NCBI RefSeq assembly: GCF_900155645.1
Contig: NZ_LT706985.1
Coordinates: 930,001-994,000 of the forward strand
DNA: 64,000 nucleotides
Source: Vaginimicrobium propionicum
GTDB lineage: Bacteria; Actinomycetota; Actinomycetes; Propionibacteriales; Propionibacteriaceae
Direction: 5' to 3'
Below are positions 20,572 to 30,233 of the stretch, in pieces. Positions within the stretch are counted from its first letter, which is position 1; each line of letters begins with the position of its first letter. The position numbers and the translations under genes are program-made. The notes below the pieces were generated by a model. The model made no database searches and had not been told where the DNA came from. It saw only the letters and a program-made list of their open reading frames with translations.

Positions 20572-23411
20572 CAGCTCATCCTAAGAATGGGCTTTAGAAA
20601 CTCCCCAGTAAATGAGCCAGGGGTGGCAGCAATCTGTTCTGGTGTGCCAGTGGCTACCACCATGCCACCGCGTTCTCCGCCCTCAGGCCCCATGTCTATC
20701 ACCCAGTCGGCAGCCTTAATAACGTCTAGATTGTGTTCGATAACGACGACGGAATTGCCTTGGTCAACTAGTCTATTCAACACTTCCAGGAGGCGACGGA
20801 TGTCTTCGAAATGCAATCCGGTGGTGGGCTCGTCGAGAATATACATGGTCGAACCAGTGGATCTACGCTGCAACTCGCTAGCTAATTTCACCCTTTGAGC
20901 TTCCCCGCCTGACAAGGTGGTTGCCGGCTGACCGAGACGAACATACCCCAACCCGACATCCACCAAGGTGTCTAGATGCCTGGCGATAGATCGTATCGGA
21001 GCAAAGAAATCGGCGGCTTCTTCAATAGGCATATCTAGGACGTCAGAAATAGTTTTGCCTTTATAGCGCACCTCTAGAGTCTCGCGGTTGTAACGGGCAC
21101 CGTGACAAACTTCGCACGGAACATAAACATCCGGCAAAAAGTTCATCTCAATTTTTATGGTGCCGTCACCTTTACAGTGTTCACAGCGCCCACCCTTAAC
21201 GTTGAACGAGAAGCGTCCGGGACGGTAGCCGCGGATCTTCGCCTCAGGGGTTTGGGCGAATAAGTCACGGATCTTGTTGAAAACGCCCGTGTAGGTGGCC
21301 GGGTTAGACCTTGGGGTACGCCCAATCGGGGATTGGTCTACGTGGATGACCTTGTTGATCGCTTGGCCACCGTCAATCTGGCGATGCTTTCCAGGTATCG
21401 CTTTGGCTCCGTAAAGCGAATGTGCCAACGCTTTGTAGAGAATGGCATTAACCAAAGAAGATTTTCCGGATCCAGAAACCCCGGTGACTACGTCAAATTT
21501 GCCCAGAGGAAAAGCCACATCAATATCGCGCAAGTTATTTTCTTGGGCGCCACGCACCAAAATTTGCTGCCCATTTCCCTTTCGGCGCACCAGCGGAATA
21601 GGTATTTCTTTTCGTCCAGTTAAATAGTCAGCAGTTACTGAATCAGAGTTCAATAAATCTTGGTAGCTGCCAGAGACGACTATCTGACCGCCATGTTCAC
21701 CGGCGCCAGGGCCAATATCGACAATCCAGTCGGCTGCCCGCATGGTGTCTTCGTCATGTTCGACAACGATAAGGGTGTTTCCTAAATCACGCAGCTTCTT
21801 TAAGGTAGTGATAAGGCGCATATCGTCACGCTGGTGCAACCCGATTGACGGTTCGTCGAGCACATAAAGAACGCCAGCCAACCCGGAACCAATCTGAGTA
21901 GCTAACCGAATTCGTTGGGCTTCACCTCCCGACAAGGACGCTGCCGAACGCGATAATTTCAGGTAATCCAACCCGACATCAAGTAAGAATTTGAGTCGGT
22001 GATCAGTTTCCTTAAGCACCAAATTAGCTATCTGGCGCTCAGATTCACTCAGTTGAAGGCCAGAAAGAAACTTGGCCACGCCAGTGATTGGCAGGTCGCA
22101 CAATTCTGCAATATTCAAACCCCCTACCGTCACCGCCAAGCTAGCTTCCTTTAATCTTTTCCCTTGACAGGATTGGCAAGGGATTTCGCGCATATATTGA
22201 CCCCAACGATCCCTGGCGGCATCTGTTTCGGCTTCCTGAAAACGCCGTTTAACGTTGGGCAGCACACCCTCATATTGCTGAGGGAATGAACGCACCCGAC
22301 CAAATCGGTTTCGGTAGCGGACGATAACTACGTCCTTATTGCCATTAAGAATATATTTACGCACACTGGCTGGCAGTTCGCACCAGGGGGTATCCATAGT
22401 GAAACCATCGCGCTCTGCTAGGGACTCGAAAACATGCTGATAGTGACGAGCCACAGTTGGGCTGGCCCACGGAGCTATCGCCCGTTCGGCAAGAGACTTA
22501 GATTCGTCCGGTACGACTAACACTGGATCAACTTCAGTTGTTACGCCAAGCCCGTCACAGGCTGGGCAAGCTCCCCAAGGCGAATTAAACGAGAATTGTC
22601 TAGGTTCTTGCTCATCCATAGTCTGATCGTGACCCTGCGGGCAGGCCAGTTTTTCTGAGAATGTGCGGCTGCGACGCTCATCGTCCGCGTCTAAATCCAC
22701 GAAATCTAAAGTGACAAGACCATCTGCTAACCCAAGCGCAGTTTCAACAGAATCAGTGATGCGTTGTCTAGCGGATTGTTTGACCGAAATCCGATCAACG
22801 ACTACGTCAATGTCGTGTTTGCGCTGTTTCGCTAATTTTGGGCTTTCAGCGAGTCGATAGTTTTTCCCGTCCACCCTTACCCTGGCATAGCCTTGGGTAG
22901 CTAAGTTCCGGAAAAGCTCAACATATTCGCCCTTGCGACCCCGAATAACCGGCGCCAGCACTTGAGCCCTAGTGCCTTCAGGCAACTCAAGAATCCGATC
23001 AACAATTTGTTGCGGGGTTTGCTGAGATATCGGCTCTCCGCAAATTACACAATGCGGGTGCCCGATACGGGCGTAAAGCAACCGCAAATAATCATAGATT
23101 TCAGTGACGGTACCCACCGTTGAGCGCGGATTCTTAGAAGTAGATTTCTGATCAATTGCTACCGCCGGCGACAGGCCTTCGATGAGGTCAACAGCAGGTT
23201 TATCCATTTGTCCTAAGAACTGTCGCGCATAAGCCGACAACGACTCAACGTAACGCCGCTGCCCCTCAGCAAAAATAGTGTCGAAAGCTAACGAGGACTT
23301 CCCCGACCCCGATAACCCAGTGAAAACGATCATCGAGTCTCTCGGCAATTTCAGCGACACATTTTTTAGATTGTGCTGTCTAGCACCTCGAATAACCAGT
23401 TGATCCTTCAC
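20571..23411 (-). CDS. uvrA: Excinuclease ABC subunit A
   Basis: Damage-recognition ATPase of nucleotide excision repair, 946 residues. Both ABC modules are complete: Walker [13 protein letters not shown] near residue 31 and [12 protein letters not shown] near 640, signatures [10 protein letters not shown] and [10 protein letters not shown], and Walker [13 protein letters not shown] and [12 protein letters not shown]. Zinc sites appear as CVICG, CPACDG and CEHCKGDG...CEVCHG. Translation starts at GTG, with TACGAT seven bases before it and no ribosome binding site. It is divergent from the thiol-related gene at 23490, with 78 bases between. Confidence 0.98.
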   Translation of the reverse strand: MKDQLVIRGARQHNLKNVSLKLPRDSMIVFTGLSGSGKSSLAFDTIFAEGQRRYVESLSAYARQFLGQMDKPAVDLIEGLSPAVAIDQKSTSKNPRSTVGTVTEIYDYLRLLYARIGHPHCVICGEPISQQTPQQIVDRILELPEGTRAQVLAPVIRGRKGEYVELFRNLATQGYARVRVDGKNYRLAESPKLAKQRKHDIDVVVDRISVKQSARQRITDSVETALGLADGLVTLDFVDLDADDERRSRTFSEKLACPQGHDQTMDEQEPRQFSFNSPWGACPACDGLGVTTEVDPVLVVPDESKSLAERAIAPWASPTVARHYQHVFESLAERDGFTMDTPWCELPASVRKYILNGNKDVVIVRYRNRFGRVRSFPQQYEGVLPNVKRRFQEAETDAARDRWGQYMREIPCQSCQGKRLKEASLAVTVGGLNIAELCDLPITGVAKFLSGLQLSESERQIANLVLKETDHRLKFLLDVGLDYLKLSRSAASLSGGEAQRIRLATQIGSGLAGVLYVLDEPSIGLHQRDDMRLITTLKKLRDLGNTLIVVEHDEDTMRAADWIVDIGPGAGEHGGQIVVSGSYQDLLNSDSVTADYLTGRKEIPIPLVRRKGNGQQILVRGAQENNLRDIDVAFPLGKFDVVTGVSGSGKSSLVNAILYKALAHSLYGAKAIPGKHRQIDGGQAINKVIHVDQSPIGRTPRSNPATYTGVFNKIRDLFAQTPEAKIRGYRPGRFSFNVKGGRCEHCKGDGTIKIEMNFLPDVYVPCEVCHGARYNRETLEVRYKGKTISDVLDMPIEEAADFFAPIRSIARHLDTLVDVGLGYVRLGQPATTLSGGEAQRVKLASELQRRSTGSTMYILDEPTTGLHFEDIRRLLEVLNRLVDQGNSVVVIEHNLDVIKAADWVIDMGPEGGERGGMVVATGTPEQIAATPGSFTGEFLKPILRMS

Positions 23412-23489
23412 GCATCATATCGTACGCATCAACGCCAATTTAATGCTTTTCAGCTAGACAACAACGCTTAGTAATGAAATTGTTTAGAC

Positions 23490-24221
23490 ATGAGTCACCC
23501 CGTCCTGCGCTACTCATGCTTGAGCGTCTCAATCGTAAAAGATGAGCTTCGTCAACGCCGTTTGGACGAAACCAGCCGCCTGTTAGGCAGCACTATCACC
23601 ATCCTAGATGAGGCTTGGCAACAGCCATGTGCGTTACCTGGCTGGACTCGCGCTCACCTGGCCAGTCACCTAATTATCGGTGCACAGAATTTGCTCTACC
23701 TAATTGAAAGCATCAAAGCCGGCAGACAGGCTAGATGGTGGCCTACTAGCCTCCAATCTTTAGAGCGCGGCTCGGAACGTTCTGCTTTGGAGTTACAAAT
23801 TGATTTAGACACCAGCTGTGGGCGGGTAGACGCCGCGTTAGATGAGCTCAACGATTTGGCAGCCAACCTGACATTCATCGACGAATATGGCTGCGAAGTA
23901 GATGTGAGCTTCCTGCCGCTACTGCGACTAAACGAGATTATGTTGCACCACGTAGATCTGCGTTGCGGCTTTAACGTTGAAGATATTGACCAGCACAGTG
24001 CCCGGTGGTTGAGTGAATTGAATATTTTGCGTCACGGTAAAAAATTACCTTCAGCTCATCTGGAATCAGAATCGGGGCTAATGGCTGATGTTGGCCCGCA
24101 GACTGTTTCACCACCCCATATTTTTGCGCCAGACAATATTTTGCTTGGCTGGATTACTGGTCGCCTCCAACCAGAAACCATAGAAAAGTTTGATCTGCCT
24201 ACCCAACCGGAAGTGTTATAA
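23490..24221 (+). CDS. Maleylpyruvate isomerase-family mycothiol-dependent protein
   Basis: DinB-like four-helix protein of the mycothiol-dependent maleylpyruvate isomerase family, 243 residues. The metal-site pattern is visible: LPGWTRAHLASHL near residue 50 and the ExxxHHVDL stretch (NEIMLHHVDLRCGF) near 150. The precise substrate is unknown; many members are general mycothiol-S-transferases. It lies three bases before a metallo-hydrolase gene and diverges from uvrA, a grouping common in actinobacteria. The first 15-20 residues look unlike the family, so the true start may be slightly downstream. Confidence 0.75.
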   Translation: MSHPVLRYSCLSVSIVKDELRQRRLDETSRLLGSTITILDEAWQQPCALPGWTRAHLASHLIIGAQNLLYLIESIKAGRQARWWPTSLQSLERGSERSALELQIDLDTSCGRVDAALDELNDLAANLTFIDEYGCEVDVSFLPLLRLNEIMLHHVDLRCGFNVEDIDQHSARWLSELNILRHGKKLPSAHLESESGLMADVGPQTVSPPHIFAPDNILLGWITGRLQPETIEKFDLPTQPEVL

Positions 24222-24224
24222 GAG

Positions 24225-24866
24225 ATGGCTAATCACGTAGAACCCTTCGCAGACAGCGTCACCTTTACCGTAGGAAACCTTGAGGTGACGAAAAAGAGCA
24301 TCTCAGCTATGGACAATAATACTTATTTGATTAGCGCCCCTGACGGCGTGAACGTCCTCATCGATGCCGCCGATTGTGCTAGCGCGATATTGCGTTTATT
24401 GGGCAAACGTAAACTAAATGCCGTAATCACGACTCATCGACATCAAGATCACCTACTGGCATTGGCTGAAATCGTTGAGGCTACCGACGCGATACCCATT
24501 GCTGGACGCTGGGACGCGGATGCCATCGAAACTGCCACCGGGGTACGGTGTAAAAAAGTTTGGACTAAAGACAAGCTAATCTTCGGCGCAATCGATCTGG
24601 ACGTGATCGGCCTTGTAGGTCATACGCCGGGTTCAATAGCTTTGGCGTTAGGTACCAAACATATCTTCACCGGAGACTCGCTATTCCCTGGCGGACTCGG
24701 CAAAACAAACTCTGCCAGGGATTTTGACTCACTATTCACAGACGTTAAGACGCTGGTGTTTGACCGGTTCGACGATGACACTCAAATTCACCCTGGGCAC
24801 GGCGACGACACCACGCTTGGCGCGGAGCGAGGCAATCTAGCCGAATGGCGCGCACGCGGTTGGTGA
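24225..24866 (+). CDS. MBL-fold metallo-hydrolase (glyoxalase II-like)
   Basis: Metallo-beta-lactamase fold hydrolase of 213 residues. It has the metal motif TTHRHQDH (THxHxDH) near residue 65, a later His in GHTPGSIAL, GDSLFPGG near 150 and the C-terminal HPGHGDDTTLGAE. Enzymes of this shape cleave thioesters or S-conjugates. Given the neighbouring mycothiol-type protein and a mycothiol biosynthesis gene in the window, a role on mycothiol adducts is plausible but inferred. Its stop lies two bases from the stop of convergent terC. Confidence 0.85.
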   Translation: MANHVEPFADSVTFTVGNLEVTKKSISAMDNNTYLISAPDGVNVLIDAADCASAILRLLGKRKLNAVITTHRHQDHLLALAEIVEATDAIPIAGRWDADAIETATGVRCKKVWTKDKLIFGAIDLDVIGLVGHTPGSIALALGTKHIFTGDSLFPGGLGKTNSARDFDSLFTDVKTLVFDRFDDDTQIHPGHGDDTTLGAERGNLAEWRARGW

Positions 24867-24868
24867 TT

Positions 24869-25882
24869 TCACTCGGCTACCTTTTCGTCCTTGGTCTGAC
24901 CCTTAGTTTTCATCAGGCTAGCCACTGCAGTAACGGCCAAGGTGGCGATGATGACTACTAGAGACAGCCAGGTGGGCACCTCGAAACCAACCCACCCATA
25001 GTGGTGGGCAGCATGCAAGAAAAGTTTTACGCCAATGAAGGCCAGAATAAATGAAAGCCCCAGCGAAAGGTAAACCAGTCTTTCTAGTAGTCCACCGAGT
25101 AAGAAGTAGAGCTGACGTAGCCCCATCAAGGCAAAGAAGTTTGCCGTAAATACTAGGTAAGGCTCTTGGGTTAGGCCAAAAATAGCTGGAATTGAGTCCA
25201 GAGCGAACATTACGTCTATCGAGCCAAGAGCGACGATGACAAAGAACAGCGGAGTAAAAACTCGTTTTCCGGATATTTTCAAGCTTAGGTGAGTGTCGTG
25301 GTATTCGTCCGTTGAAGGAATAATTTTTTTAATCCAGGCGATAAAACGGTTCTCACCCTCATCGGTTTTTTCCTCAGTATCAGCATTTGATCCGTGGGTG
25401 TTGCGGTACTCTACAACGAGTTTTGCAGCCGTATAAAGCAAGAAAATACCGAAGATAAAGAACGCCCATGCGAAGGTGTTAATGATAACTGCACCTAAAG
25501 CAATAAATATGCCTCTAAACACCAGCGCCAAAATAATGCCGCACATCAGCGCGAACTGTTGATATTTACGCGGCACATTCATTGCGGTCAGCAAAATAAT
25601 GAAAACAAAAAGGTTATCTATAGACAGTGAGTATTCGGTGAGGAAGCCAGCAATAAATTCTGTCGCGTAATCCCAGCTTGTTTTTGCTGGATTCGTTGGA
25701 TGCGCGAATAAGCCAATGCCTAGGGCAAATAAGAACGCTGCTGAGATATAAATACTAATTGCGATACCGCATTCTTTCATGGACGGCTCATGGGGTTTGC
25801 GACGCATCTCATAAACATCGAAAACCAACACTGCACTTAGACACACCAAGGTAATAACCCAGGCTAATGGCGTGACATGCAT
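24869..25882 (-). CDS. TerC-family integral membrane protein, likely Mn2+ exporter
   Basis: TerC/Alx-type membrane protein of 337 residues with seven to nine hydrophobic segments. The family's acidic metal-coordinating helices are present: EYSLSIDNLFVFIILL near residue 80 and GSIDVMFALDSIPAIFG near 220. Bacterial Alx/MeeF/MeeY members export manganese. ATG 25882 is chosen because GAAAGG lies nine bases upstream; nine further codons of open frame precede it. A manganese-riboswitch-like leader immediately upstream supports the metal role. Confidence 0.9.
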   Translation of the reverse strand: MHVTPLAWVITLVCLSAVLVFDVYEMRRKPHEPSMKECGIAISIYISAAFLFALGIGLFAHPTNPAKTSWDYATEFIAGFLTEYSLSIDNLFVFIILLTAMNVPRKYQQFALMCGIILALVFRGIFIALGAVIINTFAWAFFIFGIFLLYTAAKLVVEYRNTHGSNADTEEKTDEGENRFIAWIKKIIPSTDEYHDTHLSLKISGKRVFTPLFFVIVALGSIDVMFALDSIPAIFGLTQEPYLVFTANFFALMGLRQLYFLLGGLLERLVYLSLGLSFILAFIGVKLFLHAAHHYGWVGFEVPTWLSLVVIIATLAVTAVASLMKTKGQTKDEKVAE

Positions 25883-25911
25883 GAATAAACCTTTCAACTC
25901 GGGCAACATTA

Positions 25912-26004
25912 GCCGGAGGTCTGGCCGCTATCATAGATCAGCTGTGGAACCGGAAGCTTACGCTTCGAGATGACGGCACCACACGGGGGTTACTCCCCTC
26001 CAAC
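25912..26004 (-). ncRNA. yybP-ykoY-type manganese riboswitch upstream of terC
   Basis: On the minus strand the segment opens with GGAGGGGAGTA (rc of 25991-26001), closely matching the 5' conserved loop GGGGAGUA of the yybP-ykoY class. It closes with GGCCAGACCTCCGG (rc of 25913-25926), matching the 3' conserved AGACC loop. GGAGG and CCTCC pair as the closing stem, and an internal hairpin (CGAAGC-GTAA-GCTTCCG) lies between. This class binds Mn2+ and often controls TerC-family exporters. No T-run follows, so control of translation is more likely than termination. Confidence 0.75.
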
Positions 26005-26058
26005 AATTCCATTGTGCCCTCTAAAACTAATATTGGCCAGCGGGAAAGCGCTAACAGG

Positions 26059-28101
26059 CTACTTATTAGCTTCGACCAGTTGTCGTAAATCCTGTTTAAG
26101 ATCTGCTATCTCGTCGCGCAGTCTGGCAGCTAACTCAAATTGAAGATCTGCGGCAGCAGATCTCATTTGGTTAGACAGCTCCGTAATCAACTCAGCTAGG
26201 TCATTAGCCGCCATATTCTTGGTATCTAGGGCTTTCTTTGGTTGTTCAAAGAGACGTTGAGTATCAGCTTCTTCCCTAGCGAGTAATTCGGTAATATCAG
26301 AAATTTTCTTACGCAGCGGTTGCGGGTCTATCCCATTCTTGGCGTTGTAGGCGATTTGTTTAGCTCGTCGACGATTCGTTTCATCTATCGCTTTAGCCAT
26401 TGACGCCGTGATCTTATCGGCATACATGTGTACTTGTCCCGATACATTTCGAGCAGCGCGTCCGATGGTTTGAATCAAAGACCGATCCGAACGTAGGAAA
26501 CCCTCTTTATCCGCGTCCAAAATTGACACTAACGAGACTTCAGGCAAATCAAGACCCTCACGCAGCAAGTTGATACCAACCAGCACGTCATAGGCACCTT
26601 CTCGTAATTCTCTTAACAGCGTCACCCGCTGCAAAGTATCAATATCTGAATGTAGATACCGAGCCCTAATACCATTCTTGACTAGGTAATCCGTTAAATC
26701 CTCAGCCATTTTTTTAGTAAGCGTAGTAACTAAGATTCGCTCATTACGTTTAGTTCGTGTCGTTATCTCGCCCATCAAGTCATTGATTTGGTTTCGTGTC
26801 GGTTTGACGATCACCTCAGGGTCTACCAATCCGGTAGGACGGATAATCTGTTCGACGACACCACTGGCTCTTTCCATTTCATAAGCCCCAGGGGTGGCTG
26901 AAAGATAGACAGTTTGACCAATACGCTCACAAAATTCCTCAAAGCGCAGGGGTCTGTTGTCTTGGGCGCTTGGCAGTCTGAACCCATGCTCAACCAGGGT
27001 GCGTTTGCGGCTCATATCCCCCTCATACATGCCGCCAATTTGTGGGACGGTGACATGGGATTCATCAATTACTAACACGAAATCTTCCGGAAAATAATCC
27101 AGTAAACAGTTTGGGGGTGAACCTGCATGGCGACCATCAATATGACGAGAATAATTTTCGATACCCTCGCAGGTACCTATTTGATGCATCATTTCAAGAT
27201 CGTAGGTGGTACGCATTTTTAACCGCTGTGCCTCAAGCAGTTTGCCTTGCTGCTCGAGCTCGGCAACCCGTTCCACCAATTCGTCCTCGATGTCGTGCAT
27301 GGCACGTTGCATGCGCTGTTCGCTAGCTGTGTAGTGGCTAGCAGGAAATACATAGATCTCATCATCATTGGATAAAATCTCGCCACTTATCGGGTGCATC
27401 GTCGATAAGGCATCTATCTCATCACCAAAAAATTCGACACGCACTGCGTTTTCTTCGTACATAGGGAAAATGTCTAACGTGTCACCACGCACTCGAAAGG
27501 TTCCGCGAGTGGCGGCGATGTCATTGCGCGTGTATTGCATTGAGACTAGGTGCTTCAATAAATCGTTGCGATGGGTTTCATCACCTACACGCAAAGTCAA
27601 CATTTGATCCACATACTCTTGTGGGGTACCGAGACCGTAGATGGCGCTGACAGTTGCCACCACTATGACGTCACGCCTAGTCAGAAGCGAGTTTGTGGCT
27701 GAGTGCCGCAGACGCTCAACTTCCTCATTAAGCGACGAGTCCTTCTCAATGTAGGTATCTGTTTGTGGAATATAGGCTTCCGGCTGGTAGTAGTCGTAAT
27801 AGCTGACGAAATACTCGACGGCATTATCCGGAAAGAAATGCCGCAGCTCGTTAGCAAATTGTGCCGCCAGCGTCTTATTCGGCTGCATTACCAGCATGGG
27901 GCGCTGAATCTGCTCGGCCAACCAGGCGACAGTCGCAGTTTTTCCGGTACCCGTAGCACCCAATAGGACGACGTCCTTCTCCCCAGCCTTAATACGGCGC
28001 GTTAACTCAGCTATAGCTGTCGGCTGGTCACCGGCAGGCTGAAAATCCGAGTACACCTTAAACGGCGCGACTCGGCGGGCGATTTTTTCTTTAGGACGCA
28101 T
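26059..28101 (-). CDS. uvrB: Excinuclease ABC subunit B
   Basis: DNA helicase-like subunit of nucleotide excision repair, about 680 residues. Seen: [17 protein letters not shown] (Walker A) near residue 40, the beta-hairpin region [12 protein letters not shown]...EKDSS near 100, VIDESHVT (Walker B), helicase motif QTIGRAARN, and a C-terminal UVR domain that pairs with UvrC. ATG 28101 is chosen from homology; TAGGCT ends seven bases upstream and no ribosome binding site is visible, so it may be leaderless. It is divergent from the dehydrogenase gene. Confidence 0.97.
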   Translation of the reverse strand: MRPKEKIARRVAPFKVYSDFQPAGDQPTAIAELTRRIKAGEKDVVLLGATGTGKTATVAWLAEQIQRPMLVMQPNKTLAAQFANELRHFFPDNAVEYFVSYYDYYQPEAYIPQTDTYIEKDSSLNEEVERLRHSATNSLLTRRDVIVVATVSAIYGLGTPQEYVDQMLTLRVGDETHRNDLLKHLVSMQYTRNDIAATRGTFRVRGDTLDIFPMYEENAVRVEFFGDEIDALSTMHPISGEILSNDDEIYVFPASHYTASEQRMQRAMHDIEDELVERVAELEQQGKLLEAQRLKMRTTYDLEMMHQIGTCEGIENYSRHIDGRHAGSPPNCLLDYFPEDFVLVIDESHVTVPQIGGMYEGDMSRKRTLVEHGFRLPSAQDNRPLRFEEFCERIGQTVYLSATPGAYEMERASGVVEQIIRPTGLVDPEVIVKPTRNQINDLMGEITTRTKRNERILVTTLTKKMAEDLTDYLVKNGIRARYLHSDIDTLQRVTLLRELREGAYDVLVGINLLREGLDLPEVSLVSILDADKEGFLRSDRSLIQTIGRAARNVSGQVHMYADKITASMAKAIDETNRRRAKQIAYNAKNGIDPQPLRKKISDITELLAREEADTQRLFEQPKKALDTKNMAANDLAELITELSNQMRSAAADLQFELAARLRDEIADLKQDLRQLVEANK

Positions 28102-28205
28102 AGCCCCAAGCCTATGCGCACTCTTGATTCGCTTATTACTTGCCCCCAGCAAACTATCTATCCGATAACCAACCGCCAACATCTTTAACTGCTTATTCTT
28201 ATGTC

Positions 28206-28958
28206 ATGACTTCTTGGGCAGTAGTAACAGGCGCATCCGCCGGTTTAGGTGAAGAATTTGCCAAACGGCTTTCTCGTGCAGGTAACAAAGTAATTTTGGT
28301 AGCTCGGAGGGTTGACAGGCTAGAGGCATTGGCCGAGAAATTGCCTTCTGAGGCTAGGGTGCGCCCGGCTGACTTATTGGATCCTAAACAGCGTGGCGAA
28401 TTAGCCGAAGAGCTAGCGGGGCTAGATATTTCTTATCTAGTCAACAATGCCGGTTTCGGCACTTTGGATACTTTCGTGGATATTGCGGCTGATCGCGTAG
28501 TCAACGAGGCGACCTTGGACGTAATCGCACCAACCCAATTGACTCGCCACGTTTTACCCGGAATGATCGAGCGCGGCCGAGGGGCGATAATCAACGTGGC
28601 TTCTATGGCATCTTTCCAAGCGATTCCGACAATGGCGGTGTATGCGGCAGCTAAGGCTTACATGTTGAGTTTCACTATCGCTATCCGAGACGAGCTACGC
28701 GGTAGTGGTGTACGCGCCACTGCGGTATGTCCTGGCCCAACAAAGACCGAATTTTTTAAGGCTAATAACATTGGCAAGACTTTGACTATGCTGAAACGCC
28801 GCACTCCAGAGCAGGTGGTTGAGACTGCTTTTAGAGCTTTACAGAAAGATCAGGCTTTCGCTGTTGATGGGTTTTTCAATAACTTAACAGTGCTAACGAA
28901 TCGCTTCATTCCGCGCGAAATGGCAGCCCGAATTTCGGGGTGGATGTCAAACCATTAA
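28206..28958 (+). CDS. Short-chain dehydrogenase/reductase
   Basis: Classical SDR of about 250 residues. The Rossmann motif TGASAGLGEEFAK starts at residue 8, NNAGFG follows near 80, the catalytic Ser is in NVASMASFQ near 135 and the YxxxK motif is YAAAKAYML. The substrate cannot be told from sequence. ATG 28206 is supported by TATTCT at 28194-28199, which places a -10 box exactly for a leaderless mRNA; an open frame to 28140 is rejected. The gene overlaps convergent coaE by four bases. Confidence 0.92.
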   Translation: MTSWAVVTGASAGLGEEFAKRLSRAGNKVILVARRVDRLEALAEKLPSEARVRPADLLDPKQRGELAEELAGLDISYLVNNAGFGTLDTFVDIAADRVVNEATLDVIAPTQLTRHVLPGMIERGRGAIINVASMASFQAIPTMAVYAAAKAYMLSFTIAIRDELRGSGVRATAVCPGPTKTEFFKANNIGKTLTMLKRRTPEQVVETAFRALQKDQAFAVDGFFNNLTVLTNRFIPREMAARISGWMSNH

Positions 28959-29557
28959 CTTCTCGGTGAGCGCATCTGGACAATTTGATTCCAGACTTCA
29001 TCGACTCTGGCCAGGGTATCTTCCAGTGCCCCAGAATTGTCGATGACAACATCTGCAACGGCTAGTCGCTGCTCACGACTAGCCTGAGCAGCAAGACGCG
29101 CTTTCGCTTCATGCAGGCTGTAACCATTTCGCTTCATTAACCGCTCTAATTGCATTTCGACAGGCAAATCAACGACGATTAGCAAATCGAAGGCGTCCTG
29201 TTGCCCAGTTTCAACAAGCAACGGAATGACCTCTATCGCTACCTCATCTGAAGGTATTTCGTTTAAGGCAGCTAAGGAGGCTGCTTTTACTTCAGGATGG
29301 ACGATAGCGTTGAGGTCGGCACGCGCTTCATCATCATTAAAGACCACATCTGCTAACCACTTGCGGTCAATTTCGCCGTCCGAGCCGATTACCGAACGGG
29401 AAAACCGTTTGACTATCCGCTCAAAACCAGACGTACCATTCTCAACGACTCGTCTGGCCAAAACGTCCGCGTCAACGATGTGGGCACCAAGGCTAGCAAA
29501 CCGCTTAGCGACCACGCTCTTGCCAGAGGCGATTCCGCCGGTTAATCCGATAATCAT
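28955..29557 (-). CDS. coaE: Dephospho-CoA kinase (complete copy)
   Basis: Last step of coenzyme A synthesis. The 200 residues contain the P-loop IGLTGGIASGKSVVAKRF, DADVLARRVVENG near 30, and the lid region. TAAAGT lies at -12 to -7 before the ATG with no ribosome binding site, fitting a leaderless start. The first 260 coding bases (from 29557 down to 29298) recur as a second, truncated copy at 35559-35818 with seven differences, so this gene is probably a hybrid created when the neighbouring island integrated. Confidence 0.97.
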   Translation of the reverse strand: MIIGLTGGIASGKSVVAKRFASLGAHIVDADVLARRVVENGTSGFERIVKRFSRSVIGSDGEIDRKWLADVVFNDDEARADLNAIVHPEVKAASLAALNEIPSDEVAIEVIPLLVETGQQDAFDLLIVVDLPVEMQLERLMKRNGYSLHEAKARLAAQASREQRLAVADVVIDNSGALEDTLARVDEVWNQIVQMRSPRS

Positions 29558-29913
29558 GCGCCCACTTTAACCCGAAATTATTGGTTACAGGCGATCAGGC
29601 AATCAGCTTAGCCGCATCATGGGCTAACGACAGCGCAGTGGCATGAACCCCGGTACCCCAACCGCGCGGTTGATAGTCCACCTCGGCTAACGAGTCAGCA
29701 GTGAAAAGTAACTGTCCAAAGCTGATAGAACGAAAATCTGCGCAAGCAGCAAATGCTGAGCATTCCATTTCGACAACATCACAGCCTTCTTCACGCCGGT
29801 TAGCAATCATTTTCTCGGTTTCTCGATAAAAACCATCAGTTGTCCAGGTGGTTACCGACTTAACTTGAAAGCCGGCAGTATTTATTGCTTGGGTGACGGC
29901 GTCATTGATCATT
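29298..29913. repeat. Left 616-bp direct repeat flanking the island
   Basis: Covers the 5' 260 bases of coaE, the intergenic space and the last 319 bases of a nucleoside phosphorylase gene. Aligned by eye without gaps to 35559-36174; I count 44 differences in 616 bases (about 93% identity), seven of them in the coaE part. Both copies have the same orientation. Confidence 0.9.
29595..29913 (-). pseudogene. Nucleoside phosphorylase, 3' fragment
   Basis: Last 106 codons of the phosphorylase found complete at 35856-36617. The frame is intact, and most differences from the full copy are silent or conservative (for example TTWTTDGFYRETE and TADSLAEVDYQPRGWG are kept). It has no 5' end: homology stops abruptly at 29913, where unrelated island sequence begins. 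The conserved frame suggests it evolved as part of a working gene before it was cut. Confidence 0.85.
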
Positions 29914-30001
29914 TGATTAAAAGTCCCGAACGACGTTATTCAGATAGATCGGGGATGTCCTGCAAGAAATATATATATAAAACCAAAGCCGCATTTTCCA
30001 T

Positions 30002-30190
30002 TCATAGCGATCTAGCTTGCGCAGGAGACACAAAGCGGTGACCATAGCATCGGCCTATGAAGCTAGCGAGAGCATAACCACCGCGAGTAGCATATTGAAG
30101 ACCTTCAGCCCATGATCCTACTTGAATAAGATTATGGGTTGCCCATATACCTATGTAAGCAGTCACATGCAAACCGCGCGGGCATGACAT
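30002..30190 (-). CDS. Small hypothetical protein, 62 residues
   Basis: Open frame in the 320-base stretch between the left repeat and the toxin-antitoxin fusion. It encodes a mildly hydrophobic, Gly/Tyr-rich peptide with no family I recognise. The start codon is 12 bases from the palindrome in front of the divergent fusion gene, so the two could share control. No ribosome binding site or clear -10 box was found for it. It may be chance; the rest of this stretch (29914-30001) is AT-rich and shows nothing else. Confidence 0.25.
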   Translation of the reverse strand: MSCPRGLHVTAYIGIWATHNLIQVGSWAEGLQYATRGGYALASFIGRCYGHRFVSPAQARSL

Positions 30191-30198
30191 TATTATTA

Positions 30199-30228
30199 CT
30201 GCAAAAGTAACACCCGTATGTTACTTTT
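30199..30228 (+). promoter_or_regulatory. Promoter and autorepressor operator of the AbiE-type fusion
   Basis: Perfect 10-bp inverted repeat, AAAAGTAACA (30203-30212) and TGTTACTTTT (30219-30228), with a six-base spacer. The right arm contains TACTTT at -12 to -7 from the ATG, and CTGCAA (30199-30204) lies 17 bases before it as a -35 box. A protein bound to the palindrome would cover the whole core promoter. AbiEi-family antitoxins are known to repress their own promoters through inverted repeats. Confidence 0.7.
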
Positions 30229-30233
30229 GAAGC

